A stretch of DNA of 64,000 bases, from contig NC_087078.1 in NCBI RefSeq assembly GCF_026151205.1, forward strand, positions 3,128,175-3,192,174, given 5' to 3'. The stretch's first letter is position 1, and each line of letters opens with the position of its first letter. Both the position numbers and the translations under genes were made by a program. The notes under the pieces were generated by a model that saw nothing but the letters and a program-made list of their open reading frames with translations, was not told where the DNA came from and searched no databases. The stretch is from Bolinopsis microptera. Lineage: Eukaryota > Ctenophora > Tentaculata > Lobata > Bolinopsidae. Below, piece after piece: positions 34,645 to 51,750 of the stretch.

Positions 34645-35873
34645 AGGAGTACGGGGCATTGTTAAATCTTATAGTCTGAGTGGGGGTGCAGTTAGTCAGG
34701 GTTCTTGGTCTGTTTTGTCGCCCTTTGTCGCTTTGACACATCTTTCAACTCGACAGTAGAATTACTTTTTGAAATCAATTTTTACCCAAATTACTCATAG
34801 ATGACAGCAAATTGTGCAGCGTTATTTTTAAGACTTACCAAGATTATCTAACATGCTCAATTAACACTGTCACCCAAAAACACTGTAAATTAAGTTGTTT
34901 AGACTAAAAATTATTTTTTGAAAATTTAATCTTTAATATCTATCTGGGCCCATTCGAATGCTTGGTAAACCTTGATTAGACTCATTAAGGAGCCACCTCT
35001 TTTTTAGTAAAGACAGTCTATTACCTCCTGTTAGATTGTGGAAATTTTGTAATCTGTTGATACACAGTTAAGGATTGTATCACTGAAACTACATAACATA
35101 CCTCAATCTGTTCCTCCTTGCCCTTGAAGAAGTCCTGTTTGTAACTTTGCAACTTCTATAACTTGAACACAGGGTCAATTATCGAAACATGATGATTTTT
35201 CAATTTATGTCATGTGTTATTCATTCAATTTACATGAAGGTTTTATGAAATATGATATTGAATATCAATGCTATTGTATTGTACATTTATGAAATTATAT
35301 AAGTTTAATGTCTTCTAGACTGTTTTTTCTTGCTTGTAAAGGCAGAAGAGTCAAAGCAAGTGTGATATTCCAGTTCGTATTTTCTGTGCATTTTACAAAT
35401 ACCAAATCATGTATTTTATCATTGTGAACTTTGGGCTTTGTTTTAAACCAGATGATGTTTAACCTTGTATGATTTAGGATTATAGGTTTTCCTAACATCG
35501 TTCAGATATGGCAATTCTATTTTACATTTATACTTTATACTAATGCGAATAACTTTCTATAGGTACTGATGATGTTCAGTAAAAGTGCCATACCTCCAAA
35601 GTTAAAGTAGTGATGTGAAGTACTGTGGATGTAACCAAGATACTGCGGTTTTTAACCCTGTTGTTGCTTTAGAAGCTTATTAACTACCCCTGACTTTGAC
35701 GGGAAACCGCCTATTTTCAAAGTATCGAGGCAGTCACTATGTTAGGCGTAAGGCGTCATTGTCTGTAGCGCGCACAACTATTACTAAATCTAAAACATCA
35801 CATTTTACCACTTGACCCGCGCACGCGCGGGTTTTACTACGAAGCGTGGATGTTGTAAACAATTTCTCTCCAG
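34645..35873. other. RNGTT-SET gene intergenic region
   Basis: About 1.2 kb, AT-rich. No ORF with support. A GC-rich patch (GCGCGCACAAC, CCCGCGCACGCGCGGG) at 35765-35830 just before the SET gene could be its promoter. A TTTCTCTCCAG acceptor ends at 35873. Confidence 0.5.
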
Positions 35874-35880
35874 GACAAGC

Positions 35881-36603
35881 ATGATAACATGGATAAGGAC
35901 AGATTACGATGATACAACAAATAACAAGCCCCCATTTGAGTACCTTTCAACTTCAATAACGAGCGAACAATTGCACTCCAAGTCCAAGGATTGCAGTACA
36001 AGCCCGCCCGACAATCTAGAGTGTGCCCGTTGCGACTGTGAAGGGCTCTGTGGGGACATGTGCGGTCACACTATTGATATGGACGACGCTGACCCTATCT
36101 ATCTGTGTAATAAGTATTGTTCGTGTTCTTCAGACTGTGCAAATAGGTTGTCAAGAACTGATGTTACGTCTGTTGTGTGTCACCATGGCGACAAGGGATG
36201 GTGCCTGAAATCTCGACATGACATCCCTCCTGCGACTTACATCGGCGACTATACCGGGCTTATTATTAGTTCAACTCAAGCGGCAGCTGTTCACTCGCAA
36301 TCTCTAACCAATTATATCCTCACCATTCGAGAAGAGTCCTGTACAGGGAGCCTGACAACACACATAGACGCTACATCACATGGCTCCCAGCTCAGATTCA
36401 TGAACCATAGTTGTGAGCCCAATGTGGGCGTGGTTCCTATGAGAGATAACACGGTGTCTCCACGTGCTACATGCTGGACTATTAGGGAGGTAAAGGGGGG
36501 AGAAGAGTTGTGTATCAGCTACGGAACAGGACCTCTTGGAGAGATCAAGTGTTTGTGTGAGACTGCCGCGTGTAGAGGCTTCTTACCTCTGGAGTCATTC
36601 TAG
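35881..36603 (+). CDS. SET-domain histone-lysine methyltransferase, SETMAR-SET/SUV39-like
   Basis: 240 residues, no introns in the coding part. Layout: Cys-rich pre-SET zinc cluster (~47-85, with CDCEGLCG and CNKYCSCSSDCANR), SET domain (~95-225) and post-SET (CLCETAACRGFL). The cofactor and catalytic motif NHSCEPNV is at ~175-182 and ISYG lies near the end of SET. It should methylate histone lysines, probably H3, using S-adenosylmethionine; the nearest family by eye is the SET part of SETMAR (H3K4/K36 methylation claimed) and SUV39-type enzymes. There is no mariner transposase part and no chromodomain. The ATG at 35881 is 7 nt after a strong AG acceptor; the longer frame upstream starts at a non-ATG codon across that acceptor. 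Lack of introns beside intron-rich genes could mean retroposition. Confidence 0.88.
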   Translation: MITWIRTDYDDTTNNKPPFEYLSTSITSEQLHSKSKDCSTSPPDNLECARCDCEGLCGDMCGHTIDMDDADPIYLCNKYCSCSSDCANRLSRTDVTSVVCHHGDKGWCLKSRHDIPPATYIGDYTGLIISSTQAAAVHSQSLTNYILTIREESCTGSLTTHIDATSHGSQLRFMNHSCEPNVGVVPMRDNTVSPRATCWTIREVKGGEELCISYGTGPLGEIKCLCETAACRGFLPLESF

Positions 36604-36642
36604 CCTAGTGTAGAGGCTTCTTACCTCTGCAGTCATTCTAGC
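36568..36642. repeat. 36-bp tandem duplication across the SET gene stop codon
   Basis: TGTAGAGGCTTCTTACCTCT ... GTCATTCTAGCC occurs twice in direct tandem, differing at one base (GGAG / GCAG). The first copy holds the stop codon. Confidence 0.85.
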
Positions 36643-36948
36643 CGTATAAGAAGAGTATTGGGAAGAAATTAATCGTATCCTCAGATTTCCAGGAGCAAAC
36701 AAAGCTTTGTCCTTATCAATATAATATTAAAATGTGTTGAAGCAACCGAATGAATAATGAATCTATTAGCTTCTTTTTGCTTCTATGCCATATTTTTTGG
36801 TTAACTAATTTAAAGAATGTATCTTGTGCTGTAGAATATAAACTTGATATTTGGGTGCTATTTACTGTGTTTTACTGACTCCTACACAATTGTTCGTCCT
36901 CGCTTAAAATATCTTTATCTAATCTTTACACAATCTGTTTCAATAGAT

Positions 36949-42684
<5,736 letters not shown>

Positions 42685-43285
42685 GCACAGCAACCAGACT
42701 TTTCTGATCGCCATGGTTACCTGGATACTATTATATGATGATATCATTTAAATATGTGAAGCTTTTAAGTCCAGGACCTTGCTTTTCTTCAGACGTAGAA
42801 CTTCAGAACTGGGCCTAGAGTCCCTCACGCTCAGTCAATCAGTGCTCACCCTCTGTCAGCTATATATTAGCTGATGTAGCTTTATACAGCAAATAGAGGC
42901 TCTCTGCGTAAAGCTAATTAATTATTAATAATAAATACGCTTTATTATTTATAAAATAATTTTATCGGCTCTGCGAGACACCCATATAAATTCATTGGTG
43001 TGATCAAGAGATCTTTTTATTAGGATATATTTTCTATTTTTATAGAATATCCACTATCCAGGTTTTAATTGGAAGGGTTTCCTAAACTGGCCTCTATTTC
43101 TAGAACAGCCACGTGACCATTTGACTGCTAAATGTTAAGTTACATATTTTATTGTGCCTATAAATTCATTTTATTGTCCTGATGAATTTTATTTATTTTT
43201 AAATCAATTTGTATTCTTAGTTATCTTGTTTGGAGGGGGAATTACAGCATGACATAGCGAGTAGCGACCTTGCAACCCAAAATAA
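42685..43285. other. EFTUD2 3' flank
   Basis: AT-rich. Contains AATAAA-like signals (for example near 42930). No gene seen. Confidence 0.45.
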
Positions 43286-43575
43286 TCTTACTATATATAA
43301 AGCGAGACGATATATATTTATCCGTGCCATTTTACTGACACCACGGCATCAACTTTAATGCGAATTTCCGCAAAAACTGTAAAAGATATACAACTGAAAC
43401 TTTTTTGACGGGGTCAAATGCTTTAATGGCCTCCAAATCAGCATGAAAAAATAAAAAATAGGCCAAAAAATAGGAGTTTTAGAGCCCAAAATTTGGTACC
43501 CTAAGTGGTGTCAAAAAGGCGAATTAAATAGGTGATAATTATTTTAGTCTCTTGAGTCTTTACACAAGGTTATAC
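43286..43575. repeat. Dispersed repeat, copy 2 (possible Helitron-like 5' end)
   Basis: Same sequence as 26597-26940, starting TCTTACTATATATAAAGCGA after an A, with small indels. Ends in ACTACTAGT, then ACTAATTG simple repeats. Confidence 0.65.
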
Positions 43576-43660
43576 GGGTTACTACTAGTACTACTAATTG
43601 TTACTAATTGCTAATACTACTAATTGCCATGCTAGGTATTTGCTAGTTTTTATAAATCAC

Positions 43661-44451
43661 GGGGGGGATGCAACGTCAATTAATGTCAGTATTCCATAAA
43701 AACCCCAAACTGACATTGACATTAATTGACATTAATTGAAATTAATTGACATTAATTGACATTAATTTGTCTTGAAATTTGAGATTATCATTATTCGATA
43801 AATATTCAAGATATTCACGTCTATGTAAGTTAGACCGGTTCAAAAAAAAACAAAATGTCCTTGAATAATTATGAGTATGTTCTTATCTGTTGATCCTTAG
43901 GTTCAAAGACCACCAACAAAAATTTCAGCTTCAAACTCTTCCATCTTCGGTCCCCACCGGCCACGCCCATATTTTATTGGTTTCTTATACAGGTAAAATA
44001 TCTAGAATCGGCTTTTTTAGTATGAAGGAGTAATGCTAGCTGTTTAAGATTCGTTATTCAAATATAAATGTCATGAAGGAATTTCGTTTAATGTGGGTTT
44101 TAAGTTCTGATGATGTTGAGAACCACGCCCTTGGATGGCCACGCCCATTTAAGAAAATTAAATTTCGGAAAACCGTATTATTTTAGTTTTATTGTTTAAT
44201 GATCTCAGATCTGCATTTTTTCACATTTCACATTTCCATATGTGATAGTAGTGAATAAATTGATGATATAAACGTTCTAAAGTGCTAAAAATATGGTAGA
44301 ACTACATAATCTCTGGTCGAAAAATATCGTGTCAATTAATGTCAGTATTCCAAAATTTTGCAAAACTGAAATTGACATTAATTGACATTAATTGACATTA
44401 ATTGACATTAATTGACATTAATTGACATTAATTGACGTTGCATCCCCCCCC
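43661..44451. mobile_element. 791-bp G-tipped DNA element with (TGACATTAAT)n arrays, copy 2
   Basis: Ends GGGGGGGATGCAACGTC / GACGTTGCATCCCCCCCC, with a perfect 8-bp duplication TAAATCAC (43653-43660, 44452-44459). The interior is nearly identical to 15685-16487 apart from fewer 10-mers on the left and a short interior insertion near 44205. The two copies confirm the element borders. Confidence 0.92.
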
Positions 44452-44554
44452 TAAATCACCGGACCGGCTTTGAGAGACAGAAGAATGACAGAATGTTCCA
44501 ATTTTAGCTAATATGTCTATTTCTCTATCATCTATGAGGAACAACTCTTTTCTA

Positions 44555-45318
44555 CGACAATTTTGTTGTAAAATTATTATTATTATATAATACAATAATT
44601 ATAACAAAAATAAATCAGTTAATCATAATAATACAATAACAATCAGTTCATACTTAGTTCCTAAAATTTATAAGTTTAATTCGCTGTTAGTATTAGTAAA
44701 TCTGTAAGATTAAGGACCCCCTTTACTTTTAATGGTTGTTGTTTCTATTCAACTTTTGACGGACAATTTTAGAGAAATCAGATTTAGCGTACAATTTGTA
44801 TTTTATTAGAAACAAGAAAGGCGATGAACAACAAACAACGATGCTATTAAGTTAAAGTTTTAAAAGATGTCTGACTTAAAAGATAAGTCCTAATTCACGA
44901 CTCTAAAGCTCTATTTCTGTAGTCCAAACATCAGCCTCCTCATCACACTGATCAACCATGAGGCCAGCCTCAAACATCACGTTCTCTACATCATCACAGC
45001 CACCCCATCCAAATTCATCAAAGCAGTCAGCAAACTTCATGTTCATCAAAAGTCCGCATTTAAACTTAAAGTACGATGAAACGTCATTATAGAGCCGACC
45101 ACTGAACTGGTAAGAATTACTTGACGATGTCAATTCATCGCAGCTCGGCGAGGCCCAGTAGCGCCGCGCATCTCGCCGATCTACTCTACTTCTAGCGTCA
45201 GCAAAAAGCAAAATTGAGTGCGCGGCCGGCCCAGTAACGCATCGCGTTAACGGGTGATACTCGTAAAATATTTGTTCCAAATATTAGGACCGTCGACGAG
45301 TCCAACTCGGCGCGCGTC
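44555..45318 (-). mobile_element. Fragment of a larger element with a C-terminal coding remnant
   Basis: About 44560-44990 matches 50455-50850, so both belong to one family. On the minus strand 45244-44903 reads an acidic C-terminus (containing GRLYNDVSSYFKFKCG and ending TEIEL) that is partly repeated at 50750-50850, suggesting the 3' end of a transposase-like ORF of unrecognised type. The segment at 45246-45318 is also found at 3786-3860. Confidence 0.5.
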
Positions 45319-45437
45319 TTGTATCACATCGTGACCCCCAGGCCACGGTCGTTTCACTGTATAGTTTCAAGATCAACTTTCAACAATACAGGGGGAGCCG
45401 CGCACTCGTGCACGGCGGGTCATACAACGTATGACAA
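45319..45437. mobile_element. 119-bp family B element, copy 2
   Basis: TTGTATCAC ... GTATGACAA with a perfect 8-bp duplication CGCGCGTC (45311-45318, 45438-45445). Contains the GC hairpin and GACCCCCAGG block. Inserted into the 3786/45246-type repeat. Confidence 0.9.
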
Positions 45438-45548
45438 CGCGCGTCCTGGTTGGTGATACTCGTAAAATATTTGTTCCAAATATTTCGTCTTACTCTTACT
45501 ATGGTTGTATTACTACAATGCTAAACTTTATACTATTATGTTATATAC

Positions 45549-45787
45549 TTGTCATTTACCTGAGGACCCCAGGCTATTATGTTCGTTAACATATAAAAAT
45601 ATGTTCCACCATATAAAGATATGTCCGCCATATAAAGATATGTTCCGCCGAATAAAGATTTGGCGGATTAATGACAGGCTGAGCGCGGCCCAGTAAACTT
45701 GTCATACGTTGTATGACTCGCCGCGCACGAGAAACCCGTAGAAACTCACTATAGTGAAGCGACAGTGGGGGTCACCGCGTGATACAA
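45549..45787. mobile_element. Family B element, copy 3 (inverted), interrupted by family A copy 2
   Basis: Runs TTGTCAT ... GTGATACAA, flanked by GTTATATAC on both sides (45540-45548, 45788-45796). Seven bases into its left end it is broken by a family A element, whose 9-bp duplication ACTTGTCAT contains those seven bases. Confidence 0.85.
45556..45696. mobile_element. 141-bp family A element, copy 2, internally expanded
   Basis: TTACCTGAGG ... GCGGCCCAGTAA with ACTTGTCAT on both sides (45547-45555, 45697-45705). Nearly twice the usual length because an internal segment (TATAAAGATATGTTCCGCC-like) is present about three times. Confidence 0.88.
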
Positions 45788-45910
45788 GTTATATACTATA
45801 TAGTTTAGTACTCATTATATATATTACAACACTACACATTTATTAAATTACATTTTATATTGAGTATAAATAATATGTAACGCGATGGAAATATTTTAAG
45901 CGGGTAATAT

Positions 45911-46011
45911 TTGTACCACGCGGTGACCCCCACTGTCGCTTCACTATAGAGTTTCTACGATACAGGGGGAGCCGCGCACTCGTGCGCGGCGGGTCATACA
46001 ACGTATGACAA
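45911..46011. mobile_element. 101-bp family B element, copy 4
   Basis: TTGTACCACG ... CGTATGACAA with a perfect 8-bp duplication GGTAATAT (45903-45910, 46012-46019). Confidence 0.92.
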
Positions 46012-46146
46012 GGTAATATCCTGTCCAAAACCAGGATACATAACATGGTCATGAAGATTGAAGACGTTGTTGTAACTAGTTGTACGAACAGCATTAATAC
46101 AATTTAATACTGTATTATTATATTATATTATATATTAAAAATTACA

Positions 46147-46224
46147 TTACCTGAGGACCCTAGGCTATTATGTTCATTCCGAATAGAGATTAGGCGGAAT
46201 GACAGGCTGAGCGCGGCCCAGTAA
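46147..46224. mobile_element. 78-bp family A element, copy 3
   Basis: TTACCTGAGGACCCT ... GCGGCCCAGTAA with a perfect 8-bp duplication AAATTACA (46139-46146, 46225-46232). Confidence 0.92.
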
Positions 46225-46237
46225 AAATTACAAAGCT

Positions 46238-46289
<52 letters not shown>

Positions 46290-46953
46290 ACCATATTAAA
46301 GTATATTAAAGTATATCCCCGGGTCAAAATTGGAAAAAATCCTACATTTTAATATACTTTAATATACTATACCTACAATTAGAAGATTTATATTCTTCGT
46401 TATTAAGATTTACATGATGAACTATATTTTTCACTCAGATTCGCAAGATAAGCCTTTTTTAGGACTAGTACATGAATTTCCATCCAGATTGGTCAAAAAT
46501 TGGCTGAGCTATGAGCTTAAAAAAATATGCCCATATTTGGGCATACGCTTTTGCCCAAATTCGCTTTTGCACAAATTCGATAAAATTTCAATATTTTTTA
46601 ATGAGACTAACTCTATGTGAAAGATATAACTCAGTGTTTGTTGAATATAGTGGATACTAAGTAAAAAGACCTCCATGAACAAAATTGGGAAAATTGCACA
46701 TAATATCTCGGTTCGGAATACTAGCTAAAATGACTTCATTAAAATTGAAATAACTCCATCAGTTTTCAATATTTTTTCAAGAACTTTTTGGAATCGATTA
46801 AGAATTGCATTTCAAGCTTATTTTGGGCAACAATTTTTGATGTAGGCCTCCAAGGAGATAGGGATATATTAAAGTATATTGTAGGTATATTAAAGTGGAA
46901 AAATCCTACATTTTAATACACTTTAATATGGTTGGCCCCCCCCCCCCCCCCCC
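46238..46953. mobile_element. 716-bp element with homopolymer G/C tips (50 G / 18 C)
   Basis: Starts with 50 consecutive G, then CAACCATATTAAAGTATATT. Ends ACTTTAATATGGTTGG, then 18 consecutive C: inverted termini in which the G-tip has expanded unequally. Inner copies of TATTAAAGTATA occur near both ends. AAGCT flanks both sides, so a target duplication is possible but not clean. The centre (46384-46620) is AT-rich with a short open frame of no known family. Confidence 0.75.
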
Positions 46954-47608
46954 AAGCTAAAGCCTCATCACACTTCTACTTCCAATCTTCTACTTTGTGT
47001 TTTATACTTTGTAGTTGTTTTATACTCTCATTGACATGTACTCTATTTCTGAACCAGAAATAGTAAAGAAAAAACTCTGGCTACCTAATTTTGTTTCCGT
47101 TTTATTTTAAAGTTTAAATTTTGAGTTTCCTTTCGGATAAGTTCAGAATTTATCGTTTTATGTAGACTGATTCTTCCTGTTCTAACGATAAACCGGATCA
47201 GACAATACTGTTGTCTGTTATTTCAAAGTGTTTACTACTCTGTTGATAACATTATTCAGACGATAACGCGATTATTCATTCTCATTGCACCTGCAGAATG
47301 TGCAAATTGCAATATTCGATTTCAGGTGTAATTGTATCTGTGATAACACTAAATATCACCAATCACTGCTCTGTCATGATCAGAAAACTTTAGTTATTTA
47401 GTTATTTTTAAATCTATGACATTATAGTTATACACAATCAGGATCTAAAAACGTTAAAAATATTCATAACGGCCTCAAGATAATGGAGATTAAAAATTTA
47501 TAGTTAGATGATTTGTCGTGGTAATTACACACGGGGTGTTTTGATATATATTTTATGGTATATATGAAATATGATACCTAGCTTAACGAACACTTAAATT
47601 GATTTATA
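46954..47608. other. Unannotated AT-rich stretch
   Basis: No gene recognised. The lower part (about 47500-47608) is probably the 3' UTR of the minus-strand retroelement fragment that follows. Confidence 0.4.
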
Positions 47609-48290
47609 TCACCATCTGGGACACAGGAATTTGTAATCGAGATCATGTATAAGAAAGAGATGTGGGATGTGAGCCAGTATAATAGTGTCTGGTTTAGTTT
47701 TTGGCCCAAAAATCGGATTATTGCGATTTTTAAAATATAAATTTATATATTTTATATATACTCTTATTTGGGCAATAGCCGGGCACTGTCCGAGGAAGTG
47801 TGAGACAGTCTCCTCTCCGTCGCCGCATTTAGGACAAGCACTTGTGTCTGGTTTGCGAATGGTGTGTAGGTGTTTGTTGAGGCCACAATGTCCCGTGATG
47901 AGGTGCACTGCAGTTCTGTAATTTTGTCTGTTGTTACTGAATGTAGTGTTGAGATTTTTGATGATGTTGATGTTTTTATGTCCAAGTGTCAGTTTAGTGT
48001 GTCTGGGACCATCAGTAATCCATGATTCTTGATTAAGTTTTGTGACTTTGTCGTTGATCAGGCGTTTGATGTAAGATTGTGGAATTGGGCAATTCAAAGT
48101 GGATTCACTGGTTGTGCCATTTTTGGCCAGCTCGTCTGCTTTTTCATTACCCCACAATCCGATGTGTGCAGCTATCCATCTGATCTCGAAGGTGTTAGTG
48201 GATCCGAGTGTATTGAGGGTGTCGTAACAGTCTCTAGTAGTAATGTTGAGAAATATGTTTCTCGCTGAAACAGCTTTTATCATTCGGCTG
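47609..48290 (-). pseudogene. RNase H / zinc-knuckle C-terminus of a non-LTR retrotransposon (I/Jockey-like), 5'-truncated
   Basis: On the minus strand the open frame contains IRWIAAHIGLWGNEKADELA, the end of an RNase H domain (H..G..GNE.AD pattern), then TGHCGLNKHLHTI and CPKCGDGEETVSHFLGQCP, the CxxC...H...C knuckle that closes ORF2 of I- and Jockey-type elements. The first RNase H acidic residues and the whole RT are missing. It is a remnant, though this segment has no stop. Confidence 0.82.
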
Positions 48291-48343
48291 CAGTATATTA
48301 TAATGAAGGTTTTTGTCGTGCTCAAATAAAAAGCCTTTGTCAA

Positions 48344-49064
48344 CTCACAAAGTCTTGCTCACAAACTCACACCCATCTAGCTTAGTCTACCACATACACT
48401 TCTAGAACCTTCGGGAACCTCTTAGAATCTCCTGGAGTGCAACCGTTACAGATAATTCAGATTAAAATAGTAATGATATTGAGAGTTAGACTCAGCACAC
48501 AAAATTGATCAGTGCGATTATTCGCTAAGTACTTTAACTTTAAGAATGATCTGAGGGCAAGATTTGTCGATACTATAATCGACTAGAAACCCGCTAGTCG
48601 AAAGCTTTGTTCGCGGAAATTTAAAAAATAAGTTTTGTTTTAATTTCTCTTCAGCTTCATCATCTAGCTCTGCAAACTGTAGAAAGCTTAGATTTTATTT
48701 GATAATGACGACAGTATTCCTTAATTGATACCTTTTACTGCATCAAAAATTATTAATAATTATAGCGTGAGTGTTAAATTTAATGTGAGCTCTTGGTTTC
48801 TGTGTGCTTTGAATATTACCTTCGTCCCTCTTGGTAACCTTAATGCTCCTTTTTAAAACACATAACCTGTAACTAAAAAAGTTATCAGTTACATAATATA
48901 ATAATATTAAGGTTTGTTGTGTCAATGTTAGGTTGATAATTGTGATGTGTTGGAACTCTGAGATAGGTTAAATCTAATCCATTGTCCCGTTAGGGGGCTA
49001 TTTATATGGAGAAGAAAGGTCTTCAGACTAAGCTCAAGATAATAATGTATGTGAGTTTATAGTT
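48344..49064. other. Unannotated AT-rich stretch
   Basis: No gene or repeat recognised. Confidence 0.4.
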
Positions 49065-49065
49065 A

Positions 49066-49480
<415 letters not shown>

Positions 49481-49489
49481 AATATTTAT

Positions 49490-50027
49490 ATAGAGTAAGA
49501 TTACAAATACATCAATCATTACTGATCCAGTGGGTTTTGAAAACAGTCACAATACCACATATTATGAGAGTACATACTACATATTCTATACTTAAAGCTC
49601 AAAGCGGTGAACCGCTATACCGTACTTGCCGAGACTCTATTGATTTGATGAGGTTGAGATCGAGACGACGAGACAATAGACTCATGGCTAAGCTTACACA
49701 CGCTCACACACTCTACATCAAGGTCGTCAGTGTTTAATGCAGTGCAGTAGCATCATGTGATTAATAGAATCAGGAATCAGCTTCAAGCTTGTACAGTTTC
49801 CATAAATCTGTCATTGGTTTTTAAGGAGCCCGGTACCTACCAAGTACTGAAATTCAAATAAATTATTATTTTATTAAATTATATAATTATGTCTAGCACC
49901 CTTTTTTCTTAAATTGTTAGAGGTTTGTCAATAATCTGCTTGTTACATGACCAGATGTTGTAAATAAGTTCTGAGAGGGATCAATATTAGGCTGGTAATT
50001 ATATCAGAACTTTAAAACGAATAATTA
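49490..50027. other. Unannotated stretch
   Basis: No gene seen. Short open frame at 49537-49737 without support. Confidence 0.35.
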
Positions 50028-50307
50028 GCGGCGTAGTTCACGGCTTGTAGTTGCTTGTAGTTCACGGCTTGTAGCTGCTTGTAGTTCACGGCTTGTAGCT
50101 GCTCGTAGTTCACGGCTTGTAGCTGCTCGTAGTTCACGGCTTGTAGCTGCTCGTAGTTCACGGCTTGTAGCTGCTCGTAGTTCACGGCTTGTAGCTGCTT
50201 GTAGTTCACGGCTTGTAGCTGCTCGTAGTTCACGGCTTGTAGATGCTCGTAGTTCACGGCTTGTAGATGCTCGTAGTTCACGGCTTGTATTTCACGGCTT
50301 GTAGCTG
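50028..50307. repeat. 24-bp minisatellite, in-frame on the minus strand
   Basis: About 11 copies of GTAGTTCACGGCTTGTAGCTGCTC (split here for reading: GTAGTTCACGGC + TTGTAGCTGCTC), most exact, some with A for C or TT for TC. The 24-bp period equals 8 codons, so the minus strand reads an uninterrupted octapeptide LQAVNYEQ repeat. The TTCACGGCTT word also occurs just inside family D termini (51890), so the array probably grew from a family D interior. Confidence 0.93.
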
Positions 50308-50449
50308 GTAAAAGTGAGCGACCGATTTCATTCTCGGTATCATTTTGCATTTGAGAACGGTCAATCAAATTAATATCATTTCTTTTTGTTTGGGAAAGAG
50401 AGACACTGGCAGCGGTCCACTCTACCCATGATAATGGGTTTTGGTCAAA
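50308..50449. mobile_element. Solo terminus of family D (right-hand orientation)
   Basis: GAGCGACCGATTTCATTCTC ... TGGGTTTTGGTCAAA, matching the ~145-bp inverted termini of the family D elements at 51750-52257 and 55378-55890. The other end of this copy is not recognised, having probably been replaced by the 24-bp array. Confidence 0.8.
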
Positions 50450-50454
50450 TATAA

Positions 50455-50850
50455 TAGGATAATTATAACAAAAATAAATCAGTTAATGATTATAATAAAT
50501 AACAATCAGTTCATACTTTGTTCCTTAAATTTATAAGTTTAATTCGCTGTTAGTAAATCTGTAAGAACCCCCTTACTTTTATTTTTAATGGTTGTTGTTT
50601 CTATTCAACTTTTGACGGAAAATTTCAGAGAAATCAGATTTAGCATACAATTTGTATTTCATTAGAAAGGCGACGAACAACGATGCTATTTAAAAGTTTT
50701 AAAAGATTTCCGACTTAAAAGAATAGTCCTAATTCACGACTCTATATAGAGCTATATAGCTCTATTTCTGTAGTCCAAACATCAGCATCCTCATCACACT
50801 AATCAACCATGAGGCCAGCCTCAAACATCACGTCCTTCACATCACGCGGA
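50455..50850 (-). repeat. Second copy of the 44555-type element fragment
   Basis: Matches about 44570-44990, including ATTCGCTGTTAG and the tail words TAGTCCAAACATCAGC. Diverged by indels, so the coding remnant is broken here. Confidence 0.65.
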
Positions 50851-51750
50851 GTGCACGATCGAGAGAGTTATACTTAATCTTATAGTTATACAACTGCCGT
50901 TTTCTGACAAAAGTGCTTAAGTAACATTTTGGAAATTTCGGGTTTTTTGGTCTAACTTTTGTTTTTGGGTCAAGAACTATCCCTGAGGACCATTGGATAC
51001 ATTCGCCGACCCCCCGAAACCCCCTCTTTGGAACCCCCTAAAATGCAAAAAATGGTAATTTTTCTTTTGGAAAACAGGTGCCGTTAATCTAAAAAATGGT
51101 GCAATTTCGGGAACTAAAAATGGTGGCATTGTTTTTTACGTCCAAAACTGGCCTAGTGACGCCGTCACTAGGCCAGTTTTGGACGGCAATTTGGTGATCG
51201 TGGGTCTTTTGGCCTGGACAAAAACAATTTATTGCACTTAATAAGCATTTTTGTGAAAACGAGCTTGTTTTCTCACAAAAGTGCTTAAGTGCCATTATAC
51301 TTTTAATTAAATGTTTATTTTTACAATACTTGAGTAGGAACAGTGTGCCTCGTGGACCGTGGCGTGTAAAGCTGTAGGTACTTCGCACGACAATAGCTGG
51401 ATAACGCAACATTGTTCACACACGTTACGTGTACCTTCTTAGCTTATCAATTACAGTGAATGGGATATTGACTTTGAGTTTGAGTAGGGAATGTTAGGAC
51501 ATGATTGGATCTTGTGATGTAAAGTAAGAATAGCTCATCGCATGTTATACTCAACAAGCTAGTAGTAGTATATTTTTACTACAAGCCTACAGGAAAAATA
51601 TTTCATCCTTTTATTTTGTGCTCGATAGACTCGGCCTGGGTCAGCTGCCTTATAAAGCGAAACATATCTATTCATTTCTATAGCTCATCTTGATCTTATA
51701 TACCTCATCTTCACGGTGTTATCAATCTACCTTTTTTTAGTAATACTAAT
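50850..51750. other. Unannotated stretch with hairpins
   Basis: Contains the 45-bp palindrome at 51140-51184 and a second hairpin near 51233-51292 (GCACTTAA ... TTAAGTGC). No gene. Confidence 0.5.
51140..51184. repeat. Perfect 45-bp palindrome
   Basis: Two 21-base arms (starting GTCCAAAACTGG, ending CCAGTTTTGGAC) around a 3-base centre GCC, with no mismatch. Cruciform-capable. Confidence 0.92.

Noticed and set aside
50028-50307. CRISPR-like array
   Set aside because: Units are contiguous 24-bp tandem repeats without spacers, in an animal genome.
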